The position numbers and the translations under genes were made by a program. The notes under the pieces were generated by a model that was not told the DNA's origin, did not search any database, and saw nothing but the letters and a program-made list of their open reading frames with translations. Of a stretch of 64,000 nucleotides of DNA, positions 1 to 10,755 are shown one piece after another. The stretch is from an uncultured Alteromonadaceae bacterium (GTDB lineage Bacteria > Pseudomonadota > Gammaproteobacteria > Enterobacterales > Alteromonadaceae): positions 1 through 64,000 of the forward strand of contig CANMXU010000014.1 in the NCBI GenBank assembly GCA_947501935.1, written 5' to 3'. Numbering within the stretch: the stretch's first letter is position 1; each line of letters begins with the position of its first letter.

Positions 1-77
1 AACTTCTAACTTCTAACTTCTAACTTCTAACTTCTAACTTCTAACTTCTAACTTCTAACTTCTAACTTCTAACTTCT
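1..77. repeat. Heptanucleotide tandem array (AACTTCT)x11
   Basis: Eleven perfect head-to-tail copies of the 7-mer AACTTCT run from the first base of the window to position 77, so the array probably continues outside it. Its right end overlaps the last two codons and the stop of the minus-strand arginase-family gene. Read on that strand, the unit gives AGA AGT TAG. The stop therefore lies inside the array, and a change in copy number would leave the protein unchanged. Confidence 0.97.
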
Positions 78-1178
78 TGCCATTTCTTCAAGCAAAAATG
101 CTGAAATTTCAGCGCCTGCATTTAAGGTTTTTTCTTGGCTAGCAATGCCTAAACCTGAGCTGTCGGTAAATGGCGCTATCTCCATCATATCAGCTCCCGT
201 AATAGGGTAGCGTGCAGCTAATGCTTTTAATATCTGCATTGACTCGGCAGGGGTTAATCCATCTGGCTCTGGGGTGCCGGTTGCCGAAGCAAAGCTGTCA
301 TCAAGGGCGTCAATATCAAAGCTCACGTAAAGTTCATCAATATTTTCATTGCTAAGCTGCGCGAGAATGTTTTCAATAATAACGTCAACGCCGTGTTCTT
401 GAACTTCTTTCGCCCAATGCTGCTTTACGCCAAAGGTATTTTCCCAATGACTTTTAGGTTTACCGCTTGAGCGGATGCCTATTTGAATTAAGTGGTGTGG
501 CGCATGTAAGTCATCAAGTATATGTGTACACCAAGAGCCAAAACATAAATCTATGCCTAAGCGCTCTACCAATAAGTCGGTATGGGCGTCAAAATGGATA
601 ATGGCGCAACGCTTGCCTTGGGCTTTCTTGGCTTGTAAATAGGCTTTGGTTAATGGGTAACTAACTGAATGATCGCCACCTATGCCAAAAATACCTTTTT
701 CAGGGAAGTTGGCATAAAAGTCATGCAATACATCTTCGGTAATGCTTAGTGGGCTGATGGGAAGTTCGCTGTTTTCATCTTGATACAAAGCTTTACGACA
801 ATTACTCAACGTAGCGTCATTTAAGTATTTATCATGTAATAAATGCGGGATAACGCGAACGTCGCCAAGGTCAAAGGTGTCTAAGGTTGGGTATTGTTCA
901 AGCAAGGTGCTACGAACAAATAACGGCCCCCAATTCGCCCCGCGTAATATACCGCCACCACAATCAGAGGCTATACCTAAAATAACGGCTTTTGAAGCAC
1001 TCGGTAATGTTGATAATGATGCTTGCCAAAGTTCATTGATGTTGTTTTTTTGACCAAATATACTTTGGTGTAACTGTTCTTTACGTTCTTTGGCGGTGTT
1101 AACAGTGAATACGCCATTACCTGGAGGGCATAAACACTGTGAAATTTTATTCATAAAATTTGCATGATTTGTTGTCAT
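69..1178 (-). CDS. Arginase/agmatinase (ureohydrolase) family protein
   Basis: This 369-residue protein belongs to the binuclear manganese ureohydrolases, which hydrolyse guanidino or formimidoyl groups (arginase, agmatinase, formimidoylglutamase). Metal-ligand motifs appear in the family order: GGDHS, then DAHTD, then SFDIDALDDS. It is longer than typical agmatinases (about 300 residues) because of an N-terminal extension of roughly 60 residues. No hut, spe or arg neighbour is visible, so the substrate cannot be assigned. The last codons and the stop lie inside the heptamer array at 1-77. The family call is firm; a specific enzyme name would be a guess. Confidence 0.85.
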   Translation of the reverse strand: MTTNHANFMNKISQCLCPPGNGVFTVNTAKERKEQLHQSIFGQKNNINELWQASLSTLPSASKAVILGIASDCGGGILRGANWGPLFVRSTLLEQYPTLDTFDLGDVRVIPHLLHDKYLNDATLSNCRKALYQDENSELPISPLSITEDVLHDFYANFPEKGIFGIGGDHSVSYPLTKAYLQAKKAQGKRCAIIHFDAHTDLLVERLGIDLCFGSWCTHILDDLHAPHHLIQIGIRSSGKPKSHWENTFGVKQHWAKEVQEHGVDVIIENILAQLSNENIDELYVSFDIDALDDSFASATGTPEPDGLTPAESMQILKALAARYPITGADMMEIAPFTDSSGLGIASQEKTLNAGAEISAFLLEEMARS

Positions 1179-1546
1179 AATTTTACCTTGATATAAGGAA
1201 GCGTCGATATTTAGTTCTTTGTGATTCTTTCAATAAAATTAAGTGAATAATTATTAAATATGACACTTAATTTTTTTATCAGAAATAGTGATGATGACGC
1301 TTGAAAATCGCCATTATTATAGCGAAATAATGGCTAATATTGAATTTTAAAAAAATAATTGCTTGTCAGTTCGAGGAATTACAGATATATCTAATAGTAC
1401 TTTTAGAATTAACACTCTATTGTATAATTTATCAACAATATGAACAAAAAAGTGAGATGCTCGGTCGTTTTATGTTCAATTATTACTTTGTACGGTAGAA
1501 ATATAAGCTGAAAAAGTCAGCTTTCTTTGTAGGAAAATAAAACTTT
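1179..1546. other. Divergent intergenic region upstream of topA
   Basis: This 368-base AT-rich gap separates the divergent arginase-family gene and topA. It contains a perfect 9-bp inverted repeat (GCCATTATT at 1310-1318 and its complement at 1326-1334, with a 7-base loop). It also has a consensus -10 hexamer at 1423-1428. I see no coding potential in it. Confidence 0.6.
1423..1428 (+). promoter_or_regulatory. Candidate -10 element for topA
   Basis: A perfect TATAAT hexamer lies 118 bases before the topA start codon. The -35 region is weak (TTTTAG-like sequence around 1401). This is inferred from sequence similarity to the sigma-70 consensus only. Confidence 0.4.
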
Positions 1547-4237
1547 ATGGCAAAGTCTCTGGTAATTGTCGAATCACCAGCAAAAGCGAAGACAATTAAC
1601 AAATATTTAGGTAAAGATTTCATTGTAAAATCTAGTGTCGGTCACGTACGTGATCTACCTACTAGTAGTACAGGGAAAAAAGTTGCCGCAAAATCACCTG
1701 CTGAAGTGCGTAAAATGGCACCTGCAGCAAAAGCTAAATATAAAGCAAAACGTGACAAGCAAGCGCTTGTTAATCGTATGGGCATTGACCCAGAAAAAGG
1801 TTGGCAAGCAAATTACCAAGTGCTTCCAGGTAAAGAAAAAGTAGTTACTGAACTGCAAAAACTTGCTGAAAATGCTGACACCGTCTATCTCGCGACCGAT
1901 TTGGATCGCGAGGGAGAAGCGATAGCCTGGCATTTAAAAGAACTTATTGGCGGCGAAGACGAAAAATTTCGCCGCGTAGTTTTTAATGAAATTACTGAAA
2001 ACGCCATTCAACAAGCATTCTCTACACCAAGTGAATTAAGTATGCCTGGTGTTAATGCTCAACAAGCTCGTCGCTTTTTAGACCGCGTAGTTGGCTTTAT
2101 GGTAAGCCCGTTATTGTGGAAAAAAGTAGCACGTGGCTTATCTGCTGGTCGAGTACAATCGGTCGCAGTAAAGCTAGTTGTTGAACGTGAACGAGAAATT
2201 AAAGCCTTTGATCCGAAAGAATTTTGGGAAGTTGAAGCGCAAACATTGTCAGCATCTAAGCAAGCTTTAACTCTAGATGTTACCCGCGATAATGGCGTTG
2301 CGTTTAAACCCACCAATGAAAAAGATACGAATAAAGCCTTAGCTATATTAGAAAAGTCGACTTATACCGTTAGCAAACGTGAAGACAAACCATCGAAAAG
2401 CTCACCATCTGCGCCGTTTATCACCTCAACGTTGCAACAAGCTGCTAGTACTAAATTAGGCTATGGCGTAAAACGTACCATGGGCTTAGCACAGCGATTG
2501 TATGAAGCTGGTCATATTACTTATATGCGTACCGACTCAACCAATTTAAGTAAAGACGCGGTACAAATGTGTCGAGACTATATTGCTGATAGCTTTGGTG
2601 AAAATTATTTACCAGAAAAAGTAAAATCCTACGGAAGTAAGGCGAACGCTCAAGAGGCGCATGAAGCGATCAGGCCTTCAAACGTTAAACTTGAATCCGC
2701 TTTTATGAGCGACATGGATGCTGACAGTAAAAAACTTTACGACTTAATTTGGCGTCAATTTGTTGCCTGTCAAATGACAGCAGCACGTTATACCGTAAGC
2801 ACACTTACGGTAAGTGCCAGTGGTTTTGATTTAAAAGCCAAAGGCCGAGTGATGGAGTTTGACGGCTGGACTCGCGTTCATCCTCAGCTTGGAAAAGGAG
2901 ATGATAAACTTTTACCTGACTTGAAAGTTGGCGAAGTATTATCGTTAGATAAGTTAGAGCCTTCTCAGCACTTCACTAAGCCAGTTGCACGTTTTGGTGA
3001 AGCCTCACTAGTTAAAGAGCTTGAAAAGCGCTCTATTGGCCGCCCATCAACTTATGCGTCGATAATTTCAACCATTCAAGATCGTGGTTATGTGCGTTTA
3101 GAGAAAAAACGTTTTTACGCCGAAAAAATGGGTGAAATAGTTACCGACAGCTTATCCATGAGTTTTCAGAAGCTAATGAGTTTTGACTTTACCGCCAACA
3201 TGGAGCAAGAGTTAGACGAAATAGCTGAAGGCAAAGCACAGTGGAAAGATGTTTTAGATGAGTTTTATAAAAATTTCACTGAACAATTAGCATTGGCTGA
3301 TCAGCCAGTTGAAGACGGCGGTATGCGCAGCAACGAGCCAGTAATAACTGATATTGATTGTCCGACCTGTGGCCGTAAAATGGGCATTAGAACGGCTTCT
3401 ACTGGTGTGTTCTTAGGTTGTTCTGGTTATGCACTACCACCAAAAGAACGTTGTACTACCACCATGAACTTAACGCCGGGTGAAGAGGCGGTGAGCGTTC
3501 TGGCGGAAGATCAAGAAACTGAAGCGCTTCGAGCAATGCATCGTTGTAAAAAATGTAGCACCGCGATGGACAGTTATCTGATTGACGAAACTCGTAAACT
3601 ACATGTTTGTGGTAATAACCCTGTGTGTGACGGTGTTGAGTTAGAAAAGGGCACCTTTAAAATTAAAGGTTACGACGGTCCTATTCTTGACTGTGATCGC
3701 TGTGAATCACCAATGGAATTAAAGAACGGTCGCTTTGGCAAATACTTCGACTGTACTAATAGCGAATGTAAAAACACCCGTAAGTTATTAGCTAGCGGTG
3801 AAGCTGCTCCGCCTAAAGAAGACCCTGTTCAGTTGCCTGAACTTGAATGTGAAAAGTCTGAAGCGCATTTTGTTTTGCGTGACGGCGCGGCGGGGATATT
3901 CCTAGCTGCACATACTTTCCCACGCTCAAGAGAAACAAGAGCACCTAAAGTTGCTGAGTTACAACGCTTTAGAGATAGAATTTCACCTAAATTTTATTAT
4001 TTAGCCGATGCACCTGATAAAGATGCTGAAGGCAATTTAGCTGTAGTACGTTACAGTCGTAAAACGAAAGAACAGTACGTTATGACTGAAGTGGAAGGTA
4101 AAGCTACCGGCTGGACCGCTAAATATATTGACGGAAAGTGGGTAGAAGAGTTACCTAAGAAGAAAGCCGTTAAAAAGCCAAAAGCTAAAACTAAAGCTAA
4201 AGCTAAGCCCAAGGCGAAAGCAAAAGATAAAAGTTAG
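1547..4237 (+). CDS. topA: DNA topoisomerase I (type IA)
   Basis: This 896-residue enzyme relaxes negative supercoils through a transient 5'-phosphotyrosine. The Toprim domain opens with [13 protein letters not shown] and carries the acidic DLDREGEA motif near residue 120. The catalytic tyrosine is in [10 protein letters not shown] (about residue 326). Three C-terminal zinc-ribbon units follow (CPTCGRK, CKKCSTA and CDRCESP, each with a later cysteine pair), then a lysine-rich tail. Length is close to the E. coli enzyme (865 residues). The start is preceded by a TAGGAAA ribosome-binding site. Two genes separate it from cysB, its immediate partner in enterics. A strong terminator follows. Confidence 0.98.
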   Translation: MAKSLVIVESPAKAKTINKYLGKDFIVKSSVGHVRDLPTSSTGKKVAAKSPAEVRKMAPAAKAKYKAKRDKQALVNRMGIDPEKGWQANYQVLPGKEKVVTELQKLAENADTVYLATDLDREGEAIAWHLKELIGGEDEKFRRVVFNEITENAIQQAFSTPSELSMPGVNAQQARRFLDRVVGFMVSPLLWKKVARGLSAGRVQSVAVKLVVEREREIKAFDPKEFWEVEAQTLSASKQALTLDVTRDNGVAFKPTNEKDTNKALAILEKSTYTVSKREDKPSKSSPSAPFITSTLQQAASTKLGYGVKRTMGLAQRLYEAGHITYMRTDSTNLSKDAVQMCRDYIADSFGENYLPEKVKSYGSKANAQEAHEAIRPSNVKLESAFMSDMDADSKKLYDLIWRQFVACQMTAARYTVSTLTVSASGFDLKAKGRVMEFDGWTRVHPQLGKGDDKLLPDLKVGEVLSLDKLEPSQHFTKPVARFGEASLVKELEKRSIGRPSTYASIISTIQDRGYVRLEKKRFYAEKMGEIVTDSLSMSFQKLMSFDFTANMEQELDEIAEGKAQWKDVLDEFYKNFTEQLALADQPVEDGGMRSNEPVITDIDCPTCGRKMGIRTASTGVFLGCSGYALPPKERCTTTMNLTPGEEAVSVLAEDQETEALRAMHRCKKCSTAMDSYLIDETRKLHVCGNNPVCDGVELEKGTFKIKGYDGPILDCDRCESPMELKNGRFGKYFDCTNSECKNTRKLLASGEAAPPKEDPVQLPELECEKSEAHFVLRDGAAGIFLAAHTFPRSRETRAPKVAELQRFRDRISPKFYYLADAPDKDAEGNLAVVRYSRKTKEQYVMTEVEGKATGWTAKYIDGKWVEELPKKKAVKKPKAKTKAKAKPKAKAKDKS

Positions 4238-4265
4238 TTTGGTTTAGTTAATTATCTAATAAATT

Positions 4266-4292
4266 AAAAACGCTCATTATGAGCGTTTTTTT
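4266..4292 (+). terminator. Rho-independent terminator of topA
   Basis: A stem CGCTCA/TGAGCG (4271-4276 with 4280-4285) is flanked by an A-run on the left and followed by seven T residues. It begins 29 bases after the topA stop. Confidence 0.9.
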
Positions 4293-4314
4293 ATGAGGTA
4301 CTTTTAGTGAATTA

Positions 4315-4351
4315 TTTTTAGTGCTTTCTTTTTAGTGCTTTCTTTTTAGTG
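4315..4351. repeat. 14-bp tandem repeat, about 2.6 copies
   Basis: The unit TTTTTAGTGCTTTC occurs at 4315-4328 and 4329-4342 and partially at 4343-4351. It sits just after the topA terminator in the gap before the next convergent gene. Confidence 0.85.
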
Positions 4352-4417
4352 AATATATTAAACTCGCGGTTTTACATTCTAGATTTAGCTGTAGGATTTG
4401 CTGTTAGCTAAAGGCTC

Positions 4418-4484
4418 GGAATTAGGTGAGACTTTGGAATTAGGTGAGGCTTTGGAATTAGGTGAGGTTTTGGAATTAGGTGAG
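4418..4484. repeat. 18-bp tandem repeat, 3.7 copies
   Basis: The unit GGAATTAGGTGAGRCTTT is repeated at 4418, 4436, 4454 and 4472 (the last copy partial), with one or two substitutions between copies. It lies in the 299-base gap between topA and the convergent gene ending at 4537. Apart from the terminator and two repeat tracts this gap holds nothing recognisable. Confidence 0.9.
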
Positions 4485-4536
4485 TCCCTCAGAAATAGGG
4501 GGCATGCTTATTTCAGTGTGTTATTTTGAGTTTTAC

Positions 4537-4902
4537 TTATTGCCATTCAATTTCATCAATTACTCGTCGTGCTTGCGCCACGGTGCAATCTGTTTTGGTC
4601 AGTAATTCGTTCACAGTAATACCGGGGTTCTTTTTGGCAATTATAACTAAGGCACTATGGGACAAATCTTTAAATTGTTTTCTTAGTAGAGTGGCAACCC
4701 AAAGCCAACTGCTCTGATTCGACTGTTCAATTTGGTCTGCAATTGTATTTATTTGCTCAAAGTTGGCATAAAGCTGCCAGTTTCTTGAACGACCGACGCG
4801 GCTAAGCTCACCACCAGCTTCACGAATGATAGCTTTAATGGCATAGGCGTTCATGCAGCGCCGAAGAAATGAAGGGAGAATGATTTGGTTTTTATTAAGC
4901 AC
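4537..4902 (-). CDS. Small 'ribosome recycling factor family' (RRF_GI-like) protein
   Basis: This 121-residue protein resembles, from memory, the short gammaproteobacterial family named RRF_GI (seen in Vibrio and Shewanella). The shared features are an N-terminal IxLPSxLRR-like segment, the RVGRSRNWQLY core and a C-terminal helical part PGITVNELLTKTDCTVAQAR ending in EW. Despite the family name it does not resemble true Frr, which is encoded separately at 36069. The C-terminal third looks like a small winged-helix or HTH fold, suggesting nucleic-acid binding, which is inference. It reads toward topA, and a terminator separates it from the upstream gene. The biological role is unknown. Confidence 0.6.
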   Translation of the reverse strand: MLNKNQIILPSFLRRCMNAYAIKAIIREAGGELSRVGRSRNWQLYANFEQINTIADQIEQSNQSSWLWVATLLRKQFKDLSHSALVIIAKKNPGITVNELLTKTDCTVAQARRVIDEIEWQ

Positions 4903-4968
4903 AGAGCTAACCTAAGCTAGGGATAATGAATTTCATAATAACTCTTCCTAATATTAATCTCGGCCAAT

Positions 4969-4992
4969 AAAAAAGCCAGCGCTAGGCTGGCT
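4969..4992 (-). terminator. Terminator of the 5009-5770 gene
   Basis: On the minus strand an AGCCAGC/GCTGGCT stem with a 5-base loop is followed by six T residues. It lies 17 bases past the stop of the membrane-anchored TPR-like gene and before the next minus-strand gene, so the two are probably separate transcripts. Confidence 0.85.
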
Positions 4993-5008
4993 TAGATGGT
5001 GTAAGAAT

Positions 5009-5770
5009 TTACCATTTCTTTTTCGGTTGAAAAAGCATATCTAAATCATCTTCTTCGTCTTTAGCTTTCTTGGCACGATCTGCGGCATTGGTGGTTTTTA
5101 AAGCTTCGGTTATTTCTTCAAGTTTAGTGTCAATTTCAATACGCTTAGCTTGAGTATATTCACTTTGCGTAGCGTTATCATTTAACGTTTGCAGCGCTTT
5201 TTCAAAATACTGTCTGGCCGAGCCGAGCATTTCTTTTGAATAGGCTTGATTACCACGTTTCATTAAACTTTCAATGCTAATTTTTAATTGCATAGCATCG
5301 AAGCGTTGGTCTTCTTGCATAAACGTTTGTGCATCTACCGAGCCTTTACTTTGCTCAGACTTTAGCATTGCTCTAAGTTTTTTAATGCATTGTAAAATGC
5401 TCACTAATTGTTGTTCGTTATCCGGTAATACAAAGGCTTCTTCAGGATTAGCTTCAACATCTTTGCCCGCAGATAATCGCGCTTCCATATCTCGAACTCT
5501 GTTTTTAATACCTTTTGCATCTGGCATAAGTTGTTTAATCGTTTTAGCTGCATTTAAGCCTCGACGGTTAAGAATACCGGTGATTACAGGATTATTAGGT
5601 AAGTGTGTTAAATTTAGAATTAACTCTTCGGTTTCATCAATTATCGCTTTTTGCTTGGCAACTTTAGCGCGCTTTTCTTGTTCTAGCTTTTCTTTATGCT
5701 GCTGAATAGCGTTAACAACGACCACTATGATGATTAAGATGACAATCAAGCCAACGATTATTGTAATCAT
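5009..5770 (-). CDS. Membrane-anchored coiled-coil/TPR-like protein, function unknown
   Basis: The 253-residue product starts with one hydrophobic helix (about residues 2-20, rich in I and V). A charged K/E-rich coiled-coil stretch (about 24-50) follows. The middle is helical, with a TPR-like unit around residues 170-205 (RGNQAYSKEMLGSARQYFEKA). The tail is acidic then basic, DEEDDLDMLFQPKKKW. I do not recognise a named family; similar anchored proteins seem to occur in Alteromonadales near cysB. The likely topology is an N-in anchor with a large soluble domain. Its position between topA and cysB, on the opposite strand to both, gives no functional clue. Confidence 0.75.
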   Translation of the reverse strand: MITIIVGLIVILIIIVVVVNAIQQHKEKLEQEKRAKVAKQKAIIDETEELILNLTHLPNNPVITGILNRRGLNAAKTIKQLMPDAKGIKNRVRDMEARLSAGKDVEANPEEAFVLPDNEQQLVSILQCIKKLRAMLKSEQSKGSVDAQTFMQEDQRFDAMQLKISIESLMKRGNQAYSKEMLGSARQYFEKALQTLNDNATQSEYTQAKRIEIDTKLEEITEALKTTNAADRAKKAKDEEDDLDMLFQPKKKW

Positions 5771-6038
5771 ATTTTTTTTACTCTAGTTTTAATACAACCT
5801 TGTTAATGCAGTCTACAAAAATTGTTTACTAAAGCATAGCCTTTAACTCGGCTTTATTTCGATAAGCATTTGATTTTTTTAATTTGGATCTGTTTTTATA
5901 GTAATTTACTGTTATTGAACATGGTTTCTGTACTTTTATTACCAAACTGGTTATTTTTTTATCAAAACATTAAAAATAATATGGAATAAATGTTGAATTA
6001 AGTATATATTTTTAGAATAAGCAAGTCGTGAATTATAA

Positions 6039-7019
<981 letters not shown>

Positions 7020-7069
7020 CAGTAATGTGCTGAAGCCTAAGAATAAAGCTTACAGCTCTAGAAAAATAA

Positions 7070-7100
7070 AAAAGTCAGTTACCTCGGTAACTGACTTTTT
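7070..7100. terminator. Bidirectional terminator between cysB and sdaA
   Basis: A long perfect stem AAAAGTCAGTTACC/GGTAACTGACTTTT has a 2-base loop, with an A-run on one side and a T-run on the other. It can terminate cysB on the plus strand and the pabB-nudL-sdaA operon on the minus strand. Confidence 0.92.
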
Positions 7101-7162
7101 GCTTTTAGCTGATAAGAACAAATGCATTATTATTTTACTTAATATTTAGCCTAACTTTCGGC

Positions 7163-8539
7163 TTAACATTCAATAATATTTACCGCTAAACCACCACGTG
7201 AAGTTTCTTTATATTTGGTTTTCATATCATTACCAGTATCCCACATGGTTTTAATCACTTTATCTAGTGATACCTTATGGGTGCCTGTGCCACGTAAAGC
7301 CAGTCTTGAAGCGTTAATTGCTTTCACTGAACCCATAGCATTACGTTCAATACAAGGCACTTGTACCAAGCCGCCAACAGGGTCGCAGGTTAAACCTAAG
7401 TTGTGTTCCATGCCTATTTCAGCAGCATTTTCTACTTGTTTTGGTGAGCCCCCCATAATTTCTGTTAAGGCACCAGCTGCCATAGAGCAGGCAACCCCAA
7501 CTTCACCCTGACAACCAACTTCTGCCCCTGAAATAGAAGCATTGGTTTTATATAAAATACCAATGGCGGCTGCGGCTAATAGGTATCGAATACAATCATC
7601 ATCTGAAACCGGCTTAATAAACTTATCATAATAACAAAGCACCGCTGGAAGAATACCGGCAGCACCGTTAGTTGGCGCGGTAACAACGCGGCTACCCGCG
7701 GCATTTTCTTCATTTACTGCTAGGGCAAATAAATTAACCCAATCCATCGCTGATAATGGGTCATTATTATTTTCAACTAATAAAGAGCGATAAAGTGCTG
7801 GCGCTCTGCGAGTCACTTTTAAACCGCCGGGTAATATACCCTCAGTTCTCATGCCGCGATCAACACTGTCACGCATTGCCTGCCAAATTTGCAATAACTG
7901 TTTACGAATTACTGCTTCATCATTTAAGCATTTTTCATTGTCCATCATCAAAGTGCTAATACTTAGCCCTTTAGTAACGGCAATTTTAATTAATTCATCG
8001 GCAGAGGAAAATATGTGCGGTCGAGTAATATTATTATGTAATGATAGAGCTTTATCTTTTTCTTTATCAAAATCGCAATCTTGCACGATAAAACCACCAC
8101 CAATTGAGTAGTAGGTTTCTGAAAATATTAGCTGGTCTTTGCAATACGCATACAAAGTCATAGCATTAGCATGGGCTGGTAAGGTTTTTCTACGGTGATA
8201 AATAATCGCGTCGTTTTTAGGGAATTGCACTTGGTGCTGATTTAATAATGAAATTGTTTCACTGGCAACCACACCCTCTAAAATACTGTCAATATCACTC
8301 ACTGCAATGGTTTCAGGAGCTTGACCAGACAAACCTAAAATAACCGCTTTACCTGTGCCATGGCCGATACCCGTTTGACCTAATGAGCCAAATAATTCTG
8401 TTTTTACTTTATCGGTTTTAGAAAGTAATTGCTGCTCGGCTAAATGTTCGACAAATAACTTAGCCGCTTTCATTGGCCCAACTGTGTGTGAACTGGAAGG
8501 GCCAATACCGATTGAAAACATATCAAATACACTAATCAT
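7163..8539 (-). CDS. sdaA: L-serine ammonia-lyase, iron-sulfur dependent
   Basis: This 458-residue single-chain L-serine dehydratase deaminates serine to pyruvate and ammonia with a [4Fe-4S] cluster. The N-terminal beta domain begins [20 protein letters not shown], the family signature. The alpha domain carries cysteines in [12 protein letters not shown] and [19 protein letters not shown] that fit the cluster ligands. It is the last gene of a minus-strand series pabB-nudL-sdaA, the same order as in E. coli. A 144-base gap separates it from nudL, so an internal promoter is possible. Confidence 0.95.
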   Translation of the reverse strand: MISVFDMFSIGIGPSSSHTVGPMKAAKLFVEHLAEQQLLSKTDKVKTELFGSLGQTGIGHGTGKAVILGLSGQAPETIAVSDIDSILEGVVASETISLLNQHQVQFPKNDAIIYHRRKTLPAHANAMTLYAYCKDQLIFSETYYSIGGGFIVQDCDFDKEKDKALSLHNNITRPHIFSSADELIKIAVTKGLSISTLMMDNEKCLNDEAVIRKQLLQIWQAMRDSVDRGMRTEGILPGGLKVTRRAPALYRSLLVENNNDPLSAMDWVNLFALAVNEENAAGSRVVTAPTNGAAGILPAVLCYYDKFIKPVSDDDCIRYLLAAAAIGILYKTNASISGAEVGCQGEVGVACSMAAGALTEIMGGSPKQVENAAEIGMEHNLGLTCDPVGGLVQVPCIERNAMGSVKAINASRLALRGTGTHKVSLDKVIKTMWDTGNDMKTKYKETSRGGLAVNIIEC

Positions 8540-8683
8540 CTTAATACTCGAATAATATTCTGTCTTTACATCTCTGTGATGTATTTATTTCTGTGATGGT
8601 AACTGAAAGCTATCAGTTTGAAAATCAAAACTTAGCATAATTATAGCGTTTATTAAGACTTTTAAGAGGGGAGAGAGCAGATG

Positions 8684-9265
8684 CTAAATAAGGTGATTGG
8701 CAAGATCTTTTAACATTGAAGCGGTTGCGCCCCATATATTATGGCCATTGTAAGGCATAAAGTGTATTGGATGATGCTTACCATTAAAGTGAGCGTTTAC
8801 GGTGAAATGGTTTTCAAGGTGTAAAAAATGTTGTAATGGTACTTGGAATATTTCACTAACCTCATTTTGGTCAATAATATAGCGCTGTTGCTTGGCGACT
8901 AAAGCAACGATTGGCGTAACCACATAACCGCTAATCGTATGATAGGGGTTTAACTGGCCAATAATATTTACCGCATTATTAGGCAAACCTATTTCTTCAT
9001 ACGACTCACGCAGGGCGGTGGCAATTAAATTAGCGTCGCTCGGCTCTACTTTTCCGCCAGGGAAACTGACTTGTCCTGGATGGTGTTTTAAATGCTGTGC
9101 GCGTTTAGTTAATAATATTTGCAACTGCTCGCCTTCATCAACGTATTCAACCACCACAGGAATTAGAACCGCGGCTGACTTTAATTGTTTACTGTGCTGG
9201 TATTTATGAACGGAGCTGCCCAAAGGACTTAATTGAAAACGCTGCAAAAATTCATTTTTTGTCAT
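8684..9265 (-). CDS. nudL: CoA pyrophosphatase-type NUDIX hydrolase
   Basis: The 193-residue protein contains the Nudix box as PGGKVEPSD followed by LRESYEEIGL, with the extra upstream segment of the CoA pyrophosphatase subfamily (LLTKRAQHLKHHPGQVSFPG). Such enzymes cleave CoA and related dinucleotides to the 4'-phosphopantetheine and a nucleotide product. Length matches E. coli NudL/YeaB (192 residues), and its place between pabB and sdaA is also as in E. coli. The gap to pabB is 53 bases, consistent with cotranscription. In vivo substrate is inferred from subfamily only. Confidence 0.9.
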   Translation of the reverse strand: MTKNEFLQRFQLSPLGSSVHKYQHSKQLKSAAVLIPVVVEYVDEGEQLQILLTKRAQHLKHHPGQVSFPGGKVEPSDANLIATALRESYEEIGLPNNAVNIIGQLNPYHTISGYVVTPIVALVAKQQRYIIDQNEVSEIFQVPLQHFLHLENHFTVNAHFNGKHHPIHFMPYNGHNIWGATASMLKDLANHLI

Positions 9266-9318
9266 GGTGATTGCTTACAGCCTTTCGTTAGGGAATAATT
9301 TATTTTGTACTTGCTATC

Positions 9319-10755
9319 TCAGTCAGCCAATTTAGCCAGTACAGGTAAAATTTTTGCAACTTTATCAAAGGTTTCTTGGTATTCACTTTCGGGGGTTGAA
9401 TCAGCAACTAGCCCGCCGCCAGCCCAGCAGTAAACCGTATTATCTTTACAAGCAAGGGTGCGAATTGTGATGCTGGTATCCATGTTACCACAAGCTGAAA
9501 TATAACCAATAGCGCCGCAATAAACACTGCGATGGTGTGGTTCTAGTTCATCGATAACTTCCATAGCTCTTATTTTCGGTGCGCCAGTAATTGAGCCGCC
9601 GGGAAATGCTCCGCGTAATAAATCAGTCGCGTTATGCTCAGGGGCTAACTCACCAATTACGGTACTGACTAAGTGATGTACCGCAGGGAAGCTTTCAATA
9701 TCAAATAACTTTGGTACGGTAACTGTGCCGGGAATACAAACCTTGCTGATGTCGTTCCGGAGTAAATCAACAATCATTAAATTCTCGGCGCGGTCTTTTT
9801 CTGAATGCAGTAAGTCGATGGCATTTTGCTTATCAATTTCAGCGTCTGTTGAACGCGGTTTAGTGCCTTTAATCGGTTTACTTTGTACTTGGCCGTTAGC
9901 TAATTTTAAAAATCGTTCTGGCGAAATGCTTAATACCGCAGCATCGTTAAAACGGATAAAAGCAGAAAAGGGCGCTTGATTATGTGCTCTTAACGCTTGG
10001 TATGCTAAAAATTCATCGCCTTGATAATTGGCTTGAAAACGTTGTGCGAGATTAATTTGGTAACAATCACCAGAGAGTAAATATTCTTGTACTTGTGCAA
10101 ATTTTTCAAAATATTGTGCTTTACTGATGTTTGATTGCCAGCCATCTTGCAAAGCAAAGTTCGCTGCATTATCTGTTGATTTATACTGAATAAAGCTTTG
10201 CTTTAAAAACGTCGTAATATCGGCGCGCTTACCCTCTTCGCAAACTAAATAGAATTGCTTTTGGGCGCGATCATAAATAAGCGCTTGCTGATAAATGCCA
10301 ACCGCCATGTCGGGCAAATCAATATCGTGTTGAGCTTGTGTTGGTAACTGTTCAAAACGCTGGCCAAGATCATAGCCAAAATAACCTAGCGCGCCGCCAA
10401 TAAAAGGTAGGTCGCTGTCAGCTAAGTCAGTGTTTTTAAAAATACTTTTTTGAAGCTTTTCGATGACCGCCAGCGGGTCGTCATTTGTTGCACTATGCTT
10501 AGCAGCACTAAATTGCTGTTCAGCATACGTTTGCCACTTGTCAGTTTGCCATGAAACCGTACTTTTGGGGCCACGGGTTTCAATAGTTACTAAGGGGTGC
10601 CAAACCATAATGTCAAATTTTGCATCGACATGTTCACTATCACAAGAATCTAACCACATCGCCCATGGCTGGCTGGCTAACGGTGAAAATAGCTGTAAAG
10701 GGGTTTTTAAGCCATCAATGAATAGCGGCGCAGTGGTAATTGAAATTTTTGCCAT
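9319..10755 (-). CDS. pabB: Aminodeoxychorismate synthase component I
   Basis: PabB converts chorismate and glutamine-derived ammonia to 4-amino-4-deoxychorismate in folate synthesis. The C-terminal chorismate-binding domain has the signatures CYQINLAQRF, PERFLKL, IKGTKPR, DLLRNDISKVC and GGSITGAPKIRAMEVIDELE. I chose the ATG at 10755 (478 residues, starting MAKISITTAPLF). The frame stays open upstream to a TTG at 10866, but that would add 37 cysteine-rich, atypical residues over the divergent fumarase promoter. A weak GGAAAG lies 11 bases upstream of the chosen start. It heads the pabB-nudL-sdaA series. Confidence 0.93.
   Translation of the reverse strand: MAKISITTAPLFIDGLKTPLQLFSPLASQPWAMWLDSCDSEHVDAKFDIMVWHPLVTIETRGPKSTVSWQTDKWQTYAEQQFSAAKHSATNDDPLAVIEKLQKSIFKNTDLADSDLPFIGGALGYFGYDLGQRFEQLPTQAQHDIDLPDMAVGIYQQALIYDRAQKQFYLVCEEGKRADITTFLKQSFIQYKSTDNAANFALQDGWQSNISKAQYFEKFAQVQEYLLSGDCYQINLAQRFQANYQGDEFLAYQALRAHNQAPFSAFIRFNDAAVLSISPERFLKLANGQVQSKPIKGTKPRSTDAEIDKQNAIDLLHSEKDRAENLMIVDLLRNDISKVCIPGTVTVPKLFDIESFPAVHHLVSTVIGELAPEHNATDLLRGAFPGGSITGAPKIRAMEVIDELEPHHRSVYCGAIGYISACGNMDTSITIRTLACKDNTVYCWAGGGLVADSTPESEYQETFDKVAKILPVLAKLAD

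Noticed and set aside
1..77. CRISPR-like or telomere-like repeat
   Set aside because: Units are 7 bp with no spacers; it is a simple tandem array.
4526..4717. Small plus-strand frame opposite the RRF_GI-like gene
   Set aside because: The minus-strand gene has family-like motifs; this frame has none and starts in the repeat-adjacent gap.
4537..4902. Second ribosome recycling factor
   Set aside because: It lacks RRF motifs such as RTGRA and PPLTEERR, which are present in the true frr at 36069.
5274..5705. 143-residue frame on the plus strand inside the 5009-5770 gene
   Set aside because: It is antisense to a gene with a clear membrane anchor and TPR-like unit, and its own product is serine/cysteine-rich without recognisable motifs.
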